NCBI GenBank assembly: GCA_963966185.1 | Contig: CAWZYM010000114.1 | Span: forward strand, 204,001 to 268,000 | Length of the DNA stretch: 64,000 bases | DNA from: Rhabditoides inermis | Taxonomy: Eukaryota > Nematoda > Chromadorea > Rhabditida > Rhabditidae | Direction: 5' to 3' | In this document: piece after piece, positions 12,171-22,543 of the stretch | Layout: every line of letters begins with the position of its first letter | Position numbering within the stretch: the stretch's first letter is position 1 | Notes under the pieces: model-generated | Seen by the model: only the letters and a program-made list of their open reading frames with translations | Told to the model about the DNA's origin: nothing | Databases searched by the model: none | Made by a program: the position numbers and the translations under genes

Positions 12171-12427
12171 TCAGTGAAGGCGGCGGCGTATGGAGAGTGT
12201 GGACTGACCGGCAGACGGGCTCTTCGCGATCAGCTCACACATGGTCTTCACCGGGAAGCCAGCCTCCAACATCTCAATCATCACCGCCAACTGGAACGAG
12301 TCATTGTCGGTTGATCTATCAATCGATGAATCGATACCTGTCGATCGCTAAAGCTGACTCGCATGCGTCGCATGAGCTCCTTGAGTGGCTCCAGTCGCTT
12401 CCTCATCTCGTCTGCGCTCAGCGCCAT
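12171..12427 (-). CDS. Small MOZART1-like protein (possible gamma-tubulin complex subunit)
   Basis: On the minus strand an ATG at 12425-12427 opens MALSADEMRKRLEPLKELM. One intron, probably from GTATCG to TTCCAG, leads to an exon with LAVMIEMLEAGFPVKTMCEL, and the frame closes with TGA at 12171-12173. The protein is about 70-75 residues and mostly helical. The pattern L-x3-I/V-x2-L/M-E-x-G-x-P/N-x3-M/L-x2-L/V-I matches MZT1, which recruits gamma-tubulin ring complexes to centrosomes and has a similar length. The match rests on a short pattern only. The gene lies about 110 bp downstream of the poly(A) signal of the F-box gene on the same strand, a spacing typical of nematode operons. Exact exon edges are uncertain. 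Confidence 0.5.
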
Positions 12428-12546
12428 CTCAAACAAAATCGATATGACCATCGCATTATAGATTATCACCTTCAAAGATATCGAAGAGTGCATCGCAACT
12501 CGTAGTGACTTGTAAATGATCCATAAAATAACAATGATAAATACTC

Positions 12547-12552
12547 TTTATT
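12547..12552 (-). terminator. Poly(A) signal AATAAA of the F-box gene (minus strand)
   Basis: TTTATT on the plus strand is AATAAA on the minus strand, about 60 nt after the F-box gene stop. The ATG of the next minus-strand gene follows about 120 nt later. Confidence 0.6.
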
Positions 12553-12611
12553 AAAACATCAACCCGTCGGACGAGATATGAAATGTTACGAATCAATAAA
12601 TCGATACTCTG

Positions 12612-12956
12612 TCAGACGATCTCATCCGAGTCGTCGTTGTCGTCGTCTCCGAACTGGCCATCGGTCGTGATGCCAATCGAACTGAAAGAGGGGAACGTGA
12701 CGCGAGAGCATGCTACTGCTGTCCGCACACTGACTTGTTGTCCTTGTTGATCTTGATGCGAAGCAGGCGGCTCTCGTCTGCGTGCAGCTCGTAGAACACA
12801 CCGTCGTCCGAGCGACTCGTCTCCAAACCAGCGCACAACACCTGCGAGGAAGGAGGTATGGAGAAAAGGTATGGAGAGGAGAAGAGAGAAAGAGAGAGAA
12901 GGAGAAAGGGGGGAGGGGACAGAGGGAGGGGGAGAGAGAGGGGGGAGAGGGAGAGA

Positions 12957-13005
<49 letters not shown>

Positions 13006-14475
13006 TCACATTGGGGTCCATCGCGTCCTTCTCGTCCATGTGAATCGCGATCTCGACAATGTTCCGCCCACCCGACTGCCACTTCTAGGCAACACAGAAG
13101 GCTCAGAAGAGTGAACGACAGCCCGCCCACCTTGATGAGTCGGTTGATTCCATTCATGGTGACTTGTGTGCGGGCTGTCATGTCCATCGAATCAGCAGCC
13201 ATCTCCACTAGCGCATCGTCCGATAGAGCGACACGAGCCAGCGGACTCTACAGGAGGGTGCGGTAGAAGAGATAGAGGAAGAGGGAGAGGGGGAGAGAGG
13301 GGGGGGGGGAGAGGAAGCGAGAGGGGGAGAGAGAAAGAGGGAGAGGGGGAGAGAGAGGGAGGAGAGAGGAAGAGGGGGAGAGAGAGGGGGAGACTCACAT
13401 CCGAGCACACTGCAATCGACCACGCGCGTAGGACGTTGGGCAGCGAAAAGAACGACGCTGCAAGTGGTTACCGTAACCCCGGTATCAACACCGTAACCCA
13501 CAATCGAGTGTCATCTCCCCGTAGAGCGAGATGTTGATCGAGTCCGCATTCGACGCCTGCACACACTTAAGCAGCGAGTCTGAAACTGGAATCTATACCG
13601 TACACCCCCGTCTACCGTAGTCCGTACCGTGTTCGACGGCGTGGTGGTTGAATATGGCGATGAGATGGTCGCATCGGGTGAGGTGGCGGCGGAGCACCGA
13701 CGAGACTGCGTCCAGGTCCTTCTCAGACGGGTTCAACTGTAAATGTGTTATCCTGCCCAATCTCCACAGTTCGTGTTTAGAGCGCATGTCTGACATGTAC
13801 ACAAAATGCTTCCGAGAGAAACAAACAACGTAAACATCATACGACGTGTACAAAAAATCTGAACATATCGACTGACGAGTCTGAGCGACGTGGGGTTTGC
13901 CTTGTGGAGAAGGAAGTCGAGGTGGCTCGCCAGCGTCTTCGTGTCGTCCTCACACAGAAACCGAGTGCATCTCTTCGCGGTGTCCCACTTAAGACCAGAG
14001 AAGCCTGGAGGGATCGATTAACAATATCCTCGGATCGATTGTACCATGAGTGCGGTAGAACTGCTCTACGGGGAAGTTTTCTCCGTCCAGATCGACACTC
14101 GCCTCCTCCTCGCCCAGAGCCTCGCTGTACTCGCGTAGCACCTGCACAGCAGGTAAACAACAATAAAGGTGTGGTCAGTCTCTTCGAAAAAGCCCCTTCA
14201 AAACGCCTTCGAAACACGCGTTTTCAAAGGCGTTTCGAAGTTAGTATCGAAGGGAGTTCGAAGAGATTGACCGCTACTTAACGAACACCAAACCCACCTC
14301 CTTCCTGGACGCGGCGGCGTCGGACCCGGCTCGCATCATGTGGCACATCCTGCAAGGTCAGAGTAGACATGTCAGTAGTCAGCCACGCACCAGTTGCGGC
14401 GCACTGCGTTAAAAGAGCTGCGACTCACGTGGAACACCAGCTCGCCGTCGCCCGACACCGGCTGAACAGGTGAGG

Positions 14476-14526
<51 letters not shown>

Positions 14527-14855
14527 CACCCACCATGACCTGTGTGCCCAGCTGTTTGGCGTACTCCCTGTCGATGGAGATGGTGGTGATGTTGTACTTG
14601 GCCAGTTTGTTCCAGTGCCGATCTAGCAGATCGCGGAAGAACCGACACGACCTGAACGGGCAATATCGAAAAGATATTAAACATCCCGGAAATCTAGAAA
14701 TAAACCTACTTCTGTAGTGAGAGGAGGGTGGAGAAGGACAGGCTGGCGAAGGACGCCACCCACAGCTCCGACGGAAGAACCTTCACCACCTCGTCCTCGG
14801 GGAACGCCGGCTCCTCCTCCTTCTCACACGTCTCCACGACGGTCGATGAAGTCAT
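12612..14855 (-). CDS. F-box-like domain protein
   Basis: The ATG at 14853-14855 opens MTSSTVVETCEKEEE. About eleven exons lead to a TGA at 12612-12614, giving roughly 380 residues. Residues about 23-70 look like an F-box: VLPSELWVASFASLSFSTLL, then LQKSCRFFRDLLDRHW, which fits the L-P-x-E-x-x-x-x-I/F-x-x-x-L-x(5)-L-x(3)-C-R-x-F/W pattern. F-boxes bind Skp1 in SCF ubiquitin ligases. The middle and C-terminal parts (for example GLKWDTAKRCTRFLCEDDTK and SPLARVALSDDALVEMAADS) match no family I can name. The C-terminus is an acidic tail, FGDDDNDDSDEIV. The upstream gene (CULT protein) is divergent with about 230 bp between starts. The downstream MOZART1-like gene follows closely on the same strand. 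Several introns carry GA or AAC microsatellites. Confidence 0.7.
12858..13001. repeat. (GA)n low-complexity intron of the F-box gene
   Basis: A purine-rich tract on the plus strand (CT-rich in the sense of the gene) fills the intron between the exon ending AMDPN and the exon starting VLCAGLE. Confidence 0.85.
13268..13394. repeat. Second (GA)n-type low-complexity intron of the F-box gene
   Basis: About 125 nt of G/A with G-runs, including nine consecutive G, between the exon ending AWSIAVCSD and the exon starting SPLARVAL. It begins next to the minus-strand donor. Confidence 0.85.
14176..14272. mobile_element. Palindromic MITE-like element, family shared with 51001-51082
   Basis: The stretch is an imperfect palindrome: CAGTCTCTTCGAA at the left end and TTCGAAGAGATTGACCG at the right, with GCCTTCGAAACACG facing GGCGTTTCGAAG in the middle. 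A related copy with the same outer end (CAGTCTCTTCGA) lies in a CSB intron at 51001. Both are intronic. Confidence 0.7.
14476..14527. repeat. (AAC)n trinucleotide microsatellite
   Basis: About 16 copies of CAA/AAC lie in an intron of the F-box gene, just beside the exon ending KQLGTQVM. Confidence 0.95.
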
Positions 14856-15082
14856 CTAAACTGAACAAATAAATGGGGAGCGAAAATCAAAATACAAAAA
14901 AACGAAAATGTTTGCAGTGTATAATTTGAATGTTGTGCAGTGATGTAGTGTAAAGTGTGCATGCACAACGCTGTTTAGCATAGTGTCGGTCGATGACCTC
15001 GGTCGGTTGTCGCTGATGAAATTGTTGATGAATTTCCTTTTGATGTTTTCTTATTATGTTTCCCATACAATCATCTTTGCAG
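14856..15082. promoter_or_regulatory. Shared divergent promoter of the F-box and CULT genes
   Basis: Only 227 bp separate the two divergent ATGs. No clear TATA box is seen. The right end is TCATCTTTGCAG directly before the CULT ATG, which looks like a trans-splice acceptor, so the true transcription start may be further upstream. Confidence 0.45.
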
Positions 15083-15842
15083 ATGACTGCTCCACAATTA
15101 TTACTGCCGTCCCTACTTCTCACCATCGCTCTAATCGTTTCCGGTGAGTTGTTTATTTTTTCTTCATTTTTGTTTACATTTGCATAACTTGTTTATATCA
15201 CTGTCAATCACAGCTCGTGAGCACGGCGAGTTGATCTGTCGCAAGTGTGGGCACGGGGTGACACGGGCGAGTGAGCTGGTGAACGTGACGACGGAGGACG
15301 AGCTGATCAAGTACAGTTACGCGTTCCCCGTCGTCGGAAAGACCGCCAACGTGCATGTGTTCGACAATCCTGCAGGTATTCCTATTATATTTTATGTGGT
15401 TTTATATCTTCTTTCAGGCGAGCGATTCCACATGCTATCTAGCAAGACCGCCAACCTCAAGTTTGCTGGCGAGGTGAGTTGTATGTAGCTTTGATTGTTG
15501 TTTACTGTTTACACCAGGCGTCCTCGGATGCGACATGGTTCCCGGGTATGCAGTGGACGATATGTGTGTGCTCGCACTGCGGACAGCACATGGGATGGTG
15601 GGTCGATCAATCAATCGAAACCGTTGTGACAACAACAACACCTGCTGGCTTGAAACTAGTTATCGGTTGCTTTTAGGTACTTCCAGCCAGAGAAGGCATC
15701 CGTGCAAGAAAAGGAGGCCAAAGGATTCGTCGGACTCGTTCTAGATCACATCATATCAGCAGATTGTGAGTTACTCTGATAACGGTCAATGTTTCCAAAA
15801 ATACTTTCAGACGCGGATAGTCTTGTCAAGATACCTGCTTAA
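15083..15842 (+). CDS. Secreted CULT-domain (cereblon thalidomide-binding-like) protein
   Basis: The exons are 15083-15143, 15214-15375, 15418-15473, 15518-15597, 15677-15765 and 15811-15842, all in phase, giving about 160 residues. The N-terminus (LLLPSLLLTIALIVSA) is a signal peptide. The rest is one CULT domain: CRKCG, then NPAGERFHML, then WFPGMQWTICVCSHCGQHMG followed by WYF. The two CxxC pairs that bind zinc in cereblon are present. So are the three tryptophans that form the thalidomide pocket (human W380, W386, W400 equivalents) and the Asn of the NPxG loop. The His before the first Trp in human cereblon is replaced here by Ala. Secreted single-domain CULT proteins are known in nematodes; their ligand is unclear. 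There is no DDB1-binding LON domain, so this is not a ubiquitin-ligase receptor. The Nup42-like gene follows downstream, about 100 nt after the poly(A) signal. Confidence 0.88.
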
Positions 15843-16022
15843 ACTTCACTTCTGTTCAAATATTTTTGCATTTATCGCATCATAATTGTCTCATCTCAGT
15901 TGGTGTAGAACGCCTTGTTTTGCCAAAAGCTATTATCACACTTTGTATGTTGTATCTACACACATTTCGACGGTTGAGGGGAGAGGGTGTACTATGAATC
16001 TAGCAGATTGTAAATTCGCTGT

Positions 16023-16028
16023 AATAAA
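16023..16028 (+). terminator. Poly(A) signal AATAAA of the CULT gene
   Basis: AATAAA lies 180 nt after the CULT stop and about 100 nt before the ATG of the Nup42-like gene. That is the spacing expected between genes of a trans-spliced nematode operon. Confidence 0.6.
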
Positions 16029-16128
16029 GATTGTATCTATCGTGTGTTCGTCTTGTAAAGTGACACGGTTGCCGCTCCGTTTTCTATCTGTCGGTGGCGT
16101 CATACTTTCAACTAGCCCACTATGTCAG

Positions 16129-16743
16129 ATGAGACTGTGTCGTTTCTACAACGGCAGTCCGGGTTCGTGCCGCAATGGCGACCACTGCTCATTCGCCCAT
16201 TCCACTGCCGGACAGGTAGTCTAACATTGTCTACATGATGTAACATTAATTCAGTACTCTCCTCCCAATTACTACCTCTACCAACAGTACCAGCAGCCGC
16301 AGCGAGTAGCTGTCGAGTGAGTATTGCCCCACCTGAGTTGTTCCAACTTCTTTCAGTAACAAGTACAAGTACGTGAATCCGGAGCTGCAGTCGCAGCGCA
16401 GGTCACAAGAGTGAGTGTGAGACGTGTTTGTCGCAGTTTCTGTTACGCAATGATTTCAGTTCTTCCGGCGTATCCAGTCTGGCCGCTAGTCGCCGCGCGT
16501 CTATCGACAAAGAGAGACCGGAGAAGGAGCAGAAAGAGGAGCAGCCAAAGGAGCAGGCGATCTCAACGTGAGTAGCAGAGAGTTGATTGGACGGTCGGGT
16601 TATATTACTGTAAAAATCTATTCAGTCGCGACTGCTACTCTGCCCCGGATGAGTTGACGGCCGACGACAATGCAGCGTACAAGGCCTCCTCGTTCGAGCT
16701 CGGACGGATTCCGCTACGGCCGCCCACCATCCAACTCGCATAG
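16129..16743 (+). CDS. Minimal Nup42/NUPL2-like nucleoporin with CCCH finger and Gle1-binding tail
   Basis: The exons are 16129-16215, 16255-16316, two short middle exons, one at about 16460-16570 and a last one to TAG at 16741-16743, giving about 145 residues. The N-terminus is a single CCCH zinc finger (C-x8-C-x5-C-x3-H: MRLCRFYNGSPGSCRNGDHC then SFAH) that starts at residue 4, as in NUP42. The C-terminus, LTADDNAAYKASSFELGRIP then LRPP, resembles the Gle1-binding motif of vertebrate Nup42 (acidic helix, F-x-L/I-G-K/R-I-P-L-x-P-P). Nup42 tethers Gle1 at the cytoplasmic face of the nuclear pore for DBP5-driven mRNA export. The usual FG-repeat region is missing; a Tyr/Gln-rich and a Lys/Glu-rich linker stand in its place. 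The ATG follows TATGTCAG, a likely trans-splice site. Confidence 0.72.
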
Positions 16744-16936
16744 CCTACCTCTTCCCAATCCAATACGGTGTATAATAACTGCAATCATAAACATATATGT
16801 ATTCATACACACTCGTACGCCGGAAACAAGACAGACACACACATTGCATACACACATCTCAAAGTGCTAATCACAGGCGGGGACGGCTGCGGGGGAGAAA
16901 AGGAAGGAGAAGGAGTGGACAGGCAGGGGAGGGAGG

Positions 16937-17099
16937 CTAGTCCCTGTTCAGACGGCGCTTCACCACAAAAGTGCACTTGCCAGACTGCGCGATCGAATAG
17001 AAATGATCAGAGAAGGTGATCGTCATCTGATGGAACTTGGTGTTCGGGAGTACGCCCGACCTGAAAAGATCTTCCCTCTTCTCTTTCTGTCTTTCTGAC

Positions 17100-17134
<35 letters not shown>

Positions 17135-17342
17135 CATTAGCACTAACCTGGACAGAGCGACGAGCTTCTCGACGGTGAGACCGACCGTCTCCATGTTGGC
17201 GAGCTCGCCGTCTGACTGCAATCAATCGATATTAATCTAATCAATCAATCAACCCGACCTTGACGACGGCTCCGTCCTGGATGACAAGGTGACCTAGCTG
17301 GTCGGGTATCCTGGCGAGAAAGCCGAAATTGTCGGTGGTCAT
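16937..17342 (-). CDS. Ragulator complex subunit LAMTOR4
   Basis: The minus-strand ATG at 17340-17342 comes directly after GTGCAG. Three exons give MTTDNFGFLARIPDQLGHLV, then SDGELANMETVGLTVEKLVA, then a last exon ending GKCTFVVKRRLNRD before TAG at 16937. The protein is about 80-90 residues with a roadblock-like fold. RIPDQLG-x-LV near the start and FVVKR near the end match human LAMTOR4 closely, as does the overall length. LAMTOR4 is part of the Ragulator scaffold on lysosomes, which anchors Rag GTPases for mTORC1 signalling. The gene lies 225 bp downstream of TRAPPC4 on the same strand, probably in one operon. An intron holds a (GA/CT) tract at 17103-17133. Confidence 0.85.
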
Positions 17343-17566
17343 CTGCACAGAGTGACGTATAACGGGACGCATGCTAGAGGGGAACAGGTATCGAGCACGA
17401 TGGAAAACGTGGTGGATGGATAAGTGAATCAGCAATGCGCAACGTTGATAGAAAGTTTATCAGAAAATCACTATGCACACAAACATTGGCGAAACAGACA
17501 CCGATCACAGTAATTGCAACATAATGTAAAACGAATAAATTATCGACTACTACCCGCGTGCGTCTC

Positions 17567-18791
17567 CTAGATGGCGACAGTGTTGGCCTTGTCGACCTTC
17601 TCGAGAAGAGAGCGCAGACCGTCGTCGAACTTCTGGCATCTGAAAACGAGCTGGCCGTGAACTGAGAGCGGAAGGAAGTAATGCCAGTCGGAAGCGTATA
17701 GAATTCCGGAACAATACACCACATACATGCAAATTGCGTGTTCCCGCGCGCAAAGCGCCTTGTCAGCTGGACAAGCAAGCTCACTGATAACGAGTGGACA
17801 ACGAGACCGAGCGATATCACACAGAGACAAACTAGATTGGTATATGTTTCGAAGAGTTGCACTGACCGAATAGGCATGTCGATGGCGTAGAAGGGATTCT
17901 TGAGGGCAAAGTCGGCATAGAGCTCGTAGAGACGGCGCAGCAACACGTCAACCTGCATGAAACCAGTTCAAAACACGTTCCAATCTACGCTCAGTTCCTC
18001 AGCATCACATATGACAAACAATATTGCTAACGAACAAATAAATTATGATGATTAGATTTGAAAAAAATGTCGGACCTGTGCGGTGGAGGCTGCCGAAGTG
18101 ACGACAATGAACTTGACGCCGGTGCGGCTCTGCAGACACGACAGACGGAACTGCGACGTCTCCAGCACCTACAACACAGTGTAAACAGAATGAAACATGA
18201 CGTCAAGTCACCTCGATTCCGGTGCTCTTGTTGAGCGGACTGAGCTGGACGGCGAATGCGTACAGACCGTGGAACATGGACGACAGAATGATCTTCTCGT
18301 TCGTCGACATAGACGGCGCCGTGAACCGGATAGTCACCTAACAAGCTCACATCAAACAGAATCAAATCAAAAGGTATTAAACAACTCACGGGGTAGTTCT
18401 GTTCCTGTTCGAGGTAGGGCAGAACGTTCTGATCGGCTCCGTCGACTGTGAATCGAGTGCCGGACACGGGCGCACCATTGATGGCAGAGACGTGATATCT
18501 TAAAATGTATATTAATTCATAATATTCTATTTCTGCAAACAGTGCCATCACTCACCTCAACTTGACTCCGTCCTTCTCTCCAAACACGACGACTGCCTTC
18601 TGATCAATCTCCTCGAGAATCACATCGAGTGGATACGAACAAGTGCGGTCAATCTATAAAAAACTCACACATAAATAAGATGGTTTTAAACAGAAATTCA
18701 ATAAACAAACTTCAGTTGGATCCGATTTTGATTCCCAGTCGTAGATCAAACTGCCCGCTCTACTGATTACGAATACTTGATAAATGGACAT
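17567..18791 (-). CDS. TRAPP complex subunit 4 (synbindin)
   Basis: The ATG at 18789-18791 follows CGCTTTCAG directly on the minus strand. Seven or so exons lead to TAG at 17567, giving about 220 residues. The order matches TRAPPC4: [20 protein letters not shown] at the start, then a PDZ-like insert ([20 protein letters not shown]), then the longin-type core [16 protein letters not shown] with [31 protein letters not shown], and [20 protein letters not shown] near the end. TRAPPC4 is a core subunit of the TRAPP tether and exchange factor that activates Rab1/Ypt1 in ER-Golgi traffic. PDIA6 lies upstream and LAMTOR4 downstream on the same strand. One intron holds a TGACGTCA palindrome at 18198-18205. 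Confidence 0.93.
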
Positions 18792-19066
18792 CTGAAAGCG
18801 TTACATGTGATACATGAACAAGAAACAACCGAAATATACATAAACAAACAAAATTTGGATAAATAAACAACAGCTGATTGCAAAAGTGAGATTTATGCAT
18901 CTTTGCGTAGTGTATGTTCACTGCACAACATCGCACTATAGGCTACCGTAACCCTGCATAAATTAACGAGACAAGATTCCACGTGCATTTCACACCTGTG
19001 TATATTACTTTGCGTCTTGTACATCTGAGCCACGTCAGCTACCAACACAACATTGATCACAATCCA

Positions 19067-19072
19067 TTTATT
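19067..19072 (-). terminator. Poly(A) signal AATAAA of PDIA6 (minus strand)
   Basis: TTTATT on the plus strand, 140 nt after the PDIA6 stop. The TRAPPC4 ATG follows about 275 nt later on the same strand. Confidence 0.5.
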
Positions 19073-19210
19073 CATATCACACGACTCGTAAAACAGTAAA
19101 ACAAAGCCACACCAAGGCGGCAAACAAATTGCAGACTATGAGATGGGGGGAATAAATTATTAGAAGGCATGGGACCCGCAGGGCAGAGACGCGACTCTCC
19201 CTCTATCTCC

Positions 19211-21086
19211 TCACAGCTCAGTGTGGTCGAGATCGACGTCCGAGAGATCGATGTCCTCCTCGACGGGCATAGCTCCGTCCTTTCCATCCCACGGCTCGCT
19301 CTTCTCCACCTTGGGGAACTCGGCTCCCTTCACGGGGGCGGTCTGTCCCTTTCCGTAGCTCAGATCGCGCAGGAACTCGTTGATGCCGTCCTTTCCGAAG
19401 CTGCCCTTCAGCATGGCGTACTTCATCTTGCGGGCGTTCATCGCCGCCATCGCGGGGTATCCGAAGCCTCCGACGCCGAACGCCTCCTCGAGGGCAGTCT
19501 GCTTGCCTCCCTCGGTCCAGATCCATCCCCACATGTTCTTCTTGAACTTCTCCGACAGCTCCTTGAGGGTGGCGAGGTGCTGGTTGCGGCAATCAGCCTG
19601 GCAGTCGAGGATGTGGGGAAGGAAGGCGAACACGCACAGCTGCTTGTCCTTGCACGCAGACTCGACAATCTCCTGCGACACTCCCTCCAGAACCTCCGGC
19701 GCCGGCACGTTCTCAGCCACCTGAACGAGAAACGTGATAATGTTGCAAATGCGAAGTTGGCTGCATCAACGCACCTTGTTCATGGCCCAGTTCACGATGT
19801 CAGAGGTGGTGCGTCCTCCGTCATAGTCGACGGCGTCGTTGGCCTCGGATCCAGGAGCGAAGTACTTGATGGTAGGGAATCCGCGGATTCCGAACTTTCC
19901 GGCAGCGACGGTGTGCACGGTAGCATCGAGGGCTCCGAGCTGAAAAGGGATAAGTGATCATGCCAAAGTCATATCACTGCGTTCGTATCTCCAAGTTGGT
20001 ATAGCGAAACGTGCCAGTGACCCAGTTTGGTTGGGAAAGAAGCGAGTAATTGAGAAGCGACTCACCTTGACCTTGCCCTTGAGCTCGGAAGCGGCGGCCT
20101 TCCAGTGGGGCTCGAGGTTCTTGCAGTGTCCGCACCACGGAGCGTAGAACTCGACGAGCCAGATATCCTTGCTGTTCATCACCAGCTTGTCGAAGTTGGC
20201 ATCAGTCAGCTCGACGACCTCGTTGCCGCTTCCCTTTCCACCGCGAGAGCCAGAGCCCGATCCAGAGGAAGATCCTCCCTTGCCTCCGAGGCGGCCAGAA
20301 ACGGCCTTCTTCATCTCGGCGAGGATGGCATCGGTGATACCCTGGGCGGAGCGAGCTCCTAAACGAGTGATAATCTTTCTGACCCTTGAGTGTCGGCGCG
20401 CAGAGTACACTGTATTTGCCAAGTGGCTAGGCTAGGATTGTTTGCGCGGTTCACTGCCGTGCCGGGCAGTCAATGTTTGGAAGGGTAGGTCAATGAGTAA
20501 ACAAGAAGATTCGAGAATAATCGATAACTGTCAATCAATTACGTGAGAATATAGAAATTCTTACCCTGATAGTCAGTGGGCTTCTTCTTGTCAAGACCGA
20601 AGATCTTGAGAGTGGGGAATCCCTGCACGTTGTAGGGAGATCCGACGGACTGGTGCTGGGTCATGTCGACGGCTCCGACCTTGGCGATACCCTTCAGGGC
20701 GGACGCAGCCTTCTTGTACTCGGGGACAAGGTTCTTGCAGTGTCCGCACCTGCATCACAGTGAATGAAACAACCATCACCAACAAAAAGATAAGTATTAC
20801 TTACCAGGGAGCGTAGAACTCCACAATCCAGATGTCGTCACTGTTGATGACCTTCGACTGGAAGTTAGAGGCGGTGAGCTCAACAACATCGTCCTTCTTC
20901 GAGAAGAGCGCAGATGCGCTGACCGCTGTAACAGCGTACTTATATTATATCATGACGATGTTCTAACAACTTAGATACGAAAAAAAAATAGATACGAAAT
21001 TACAAAACGAAGGAAAAACTTCGTAGAGCATGATATAAGCGAAGGATGTGCTTACCGAGGGCGGCGAAAAGGAGGAACTTCATCAT
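19211..21086 (-). CDS. Protein disulfide-isomerase A6 (ER)
   Basis: The ATG is at 21084-21086, where two ATGs are in tandem ([16 protein letters not shown] gives the signal peptide). About six exons lead to TGA at 19211-19213, for roughly 440 residues. There are two thioredoxin domains of the a type, each with [12 protein letters not shown]: the first near residues 45-55 and the second near 175-185. A Gly/Ser-rich linker joins them. A non-catalytic b-like domain ([18 protein letters not shown], then [14 protein letters not shown]) follows, and then an acidic tail ending DLDHTEL. HTEL is a KDEL-type ER retrieval signal. The order a-a'-b is that of PDIA6/P5, which oxidises and isomerises disulfides and also shapes IRE1/PERK signalling. 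Codon use is strongly biased to C-ending codons, as for highly expressed genes. An upstream UPR-type element supports ER-stress control. Confidence 0.95.
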
Positions 21087-21112
21087 CGACTGATATCGTC
21101 CGCGCTCACTTC

Positions 21113-21149
21113 CTTTTATAATGTCCGAGAAGACGGTTAGTCCACGTCA
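21113..21149 (-). promoter_or_regulatory. PDIA6 promoter: TATA box and TGACGTGG UPR element
   Basis: On the minus strand TATAAAAGG lies about 30 nt upstream of the ATG. TGACGTGG (plus-strand CCACGTCA at 21142-21149) lies about 56 nt upstream. TGACGTGG is the known ATF6/XBP1 UPR element core. The position close to an ER folding enzyme gene makes a functional site likely. The TATA-to-ATG distance implies a 5' UTR of only a few bases unless the start is trans-spliced. Confidence 0.65.
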
Positions 21150-21646
21150 GTTCAACGCGACTGTTTGCTCTCACTGGCAACAGCTGCGGAAAATTAGCCA
21201 CGCCCATTTTCTATCGTGGTCTTCGCTGATTGGTCCGCTATTTTTGCGCGCTTTTGAGAATTATCCCTGATTATTTCCAAACTACCATCAAGTCTCGCCA
21301 CGATTAGAATCTACTGTACATTTTCGCCTCTTGCTCACTAGAACCTAAATTTTTGTATTTCTTTTTGTGAAAATGTCCTATTTTTTCGTTGTTATCATGA
21401 TTTTTGCATGTCCGTATCGATTTCAATCGTTTGCTCTTATTTCAACCGAAATTTAAGATTCTCACTTTCTTGTCGTGTTTTATAGCATATTTTTATATGC
21501 TGAAATACTTTGCTGGATTTTATGCCGAAACACTGCCTAATTTTTATATGTTGAAATACTTTGCCAATCAAAATTGTCGCCATTTTATGCTATCCGTTTT
21601 TATGTTTAATTCACATCTATGTTTTAATACGTTGTTTTAGGTAAAC

Positions 21647-22412
<766 letters not shown>

Positions 22413-22543
22413 GTTGTACATGATTTGCTTTTTATTCGATCGTCGTTTCTTGTTGATCAGATAAAAAGTATTGTGGTGATTATGAAATTGTTTTTGTTGA
22501 AATATATTTTATTATATCATTGTTTCGTCGACGTGCATTCCAT

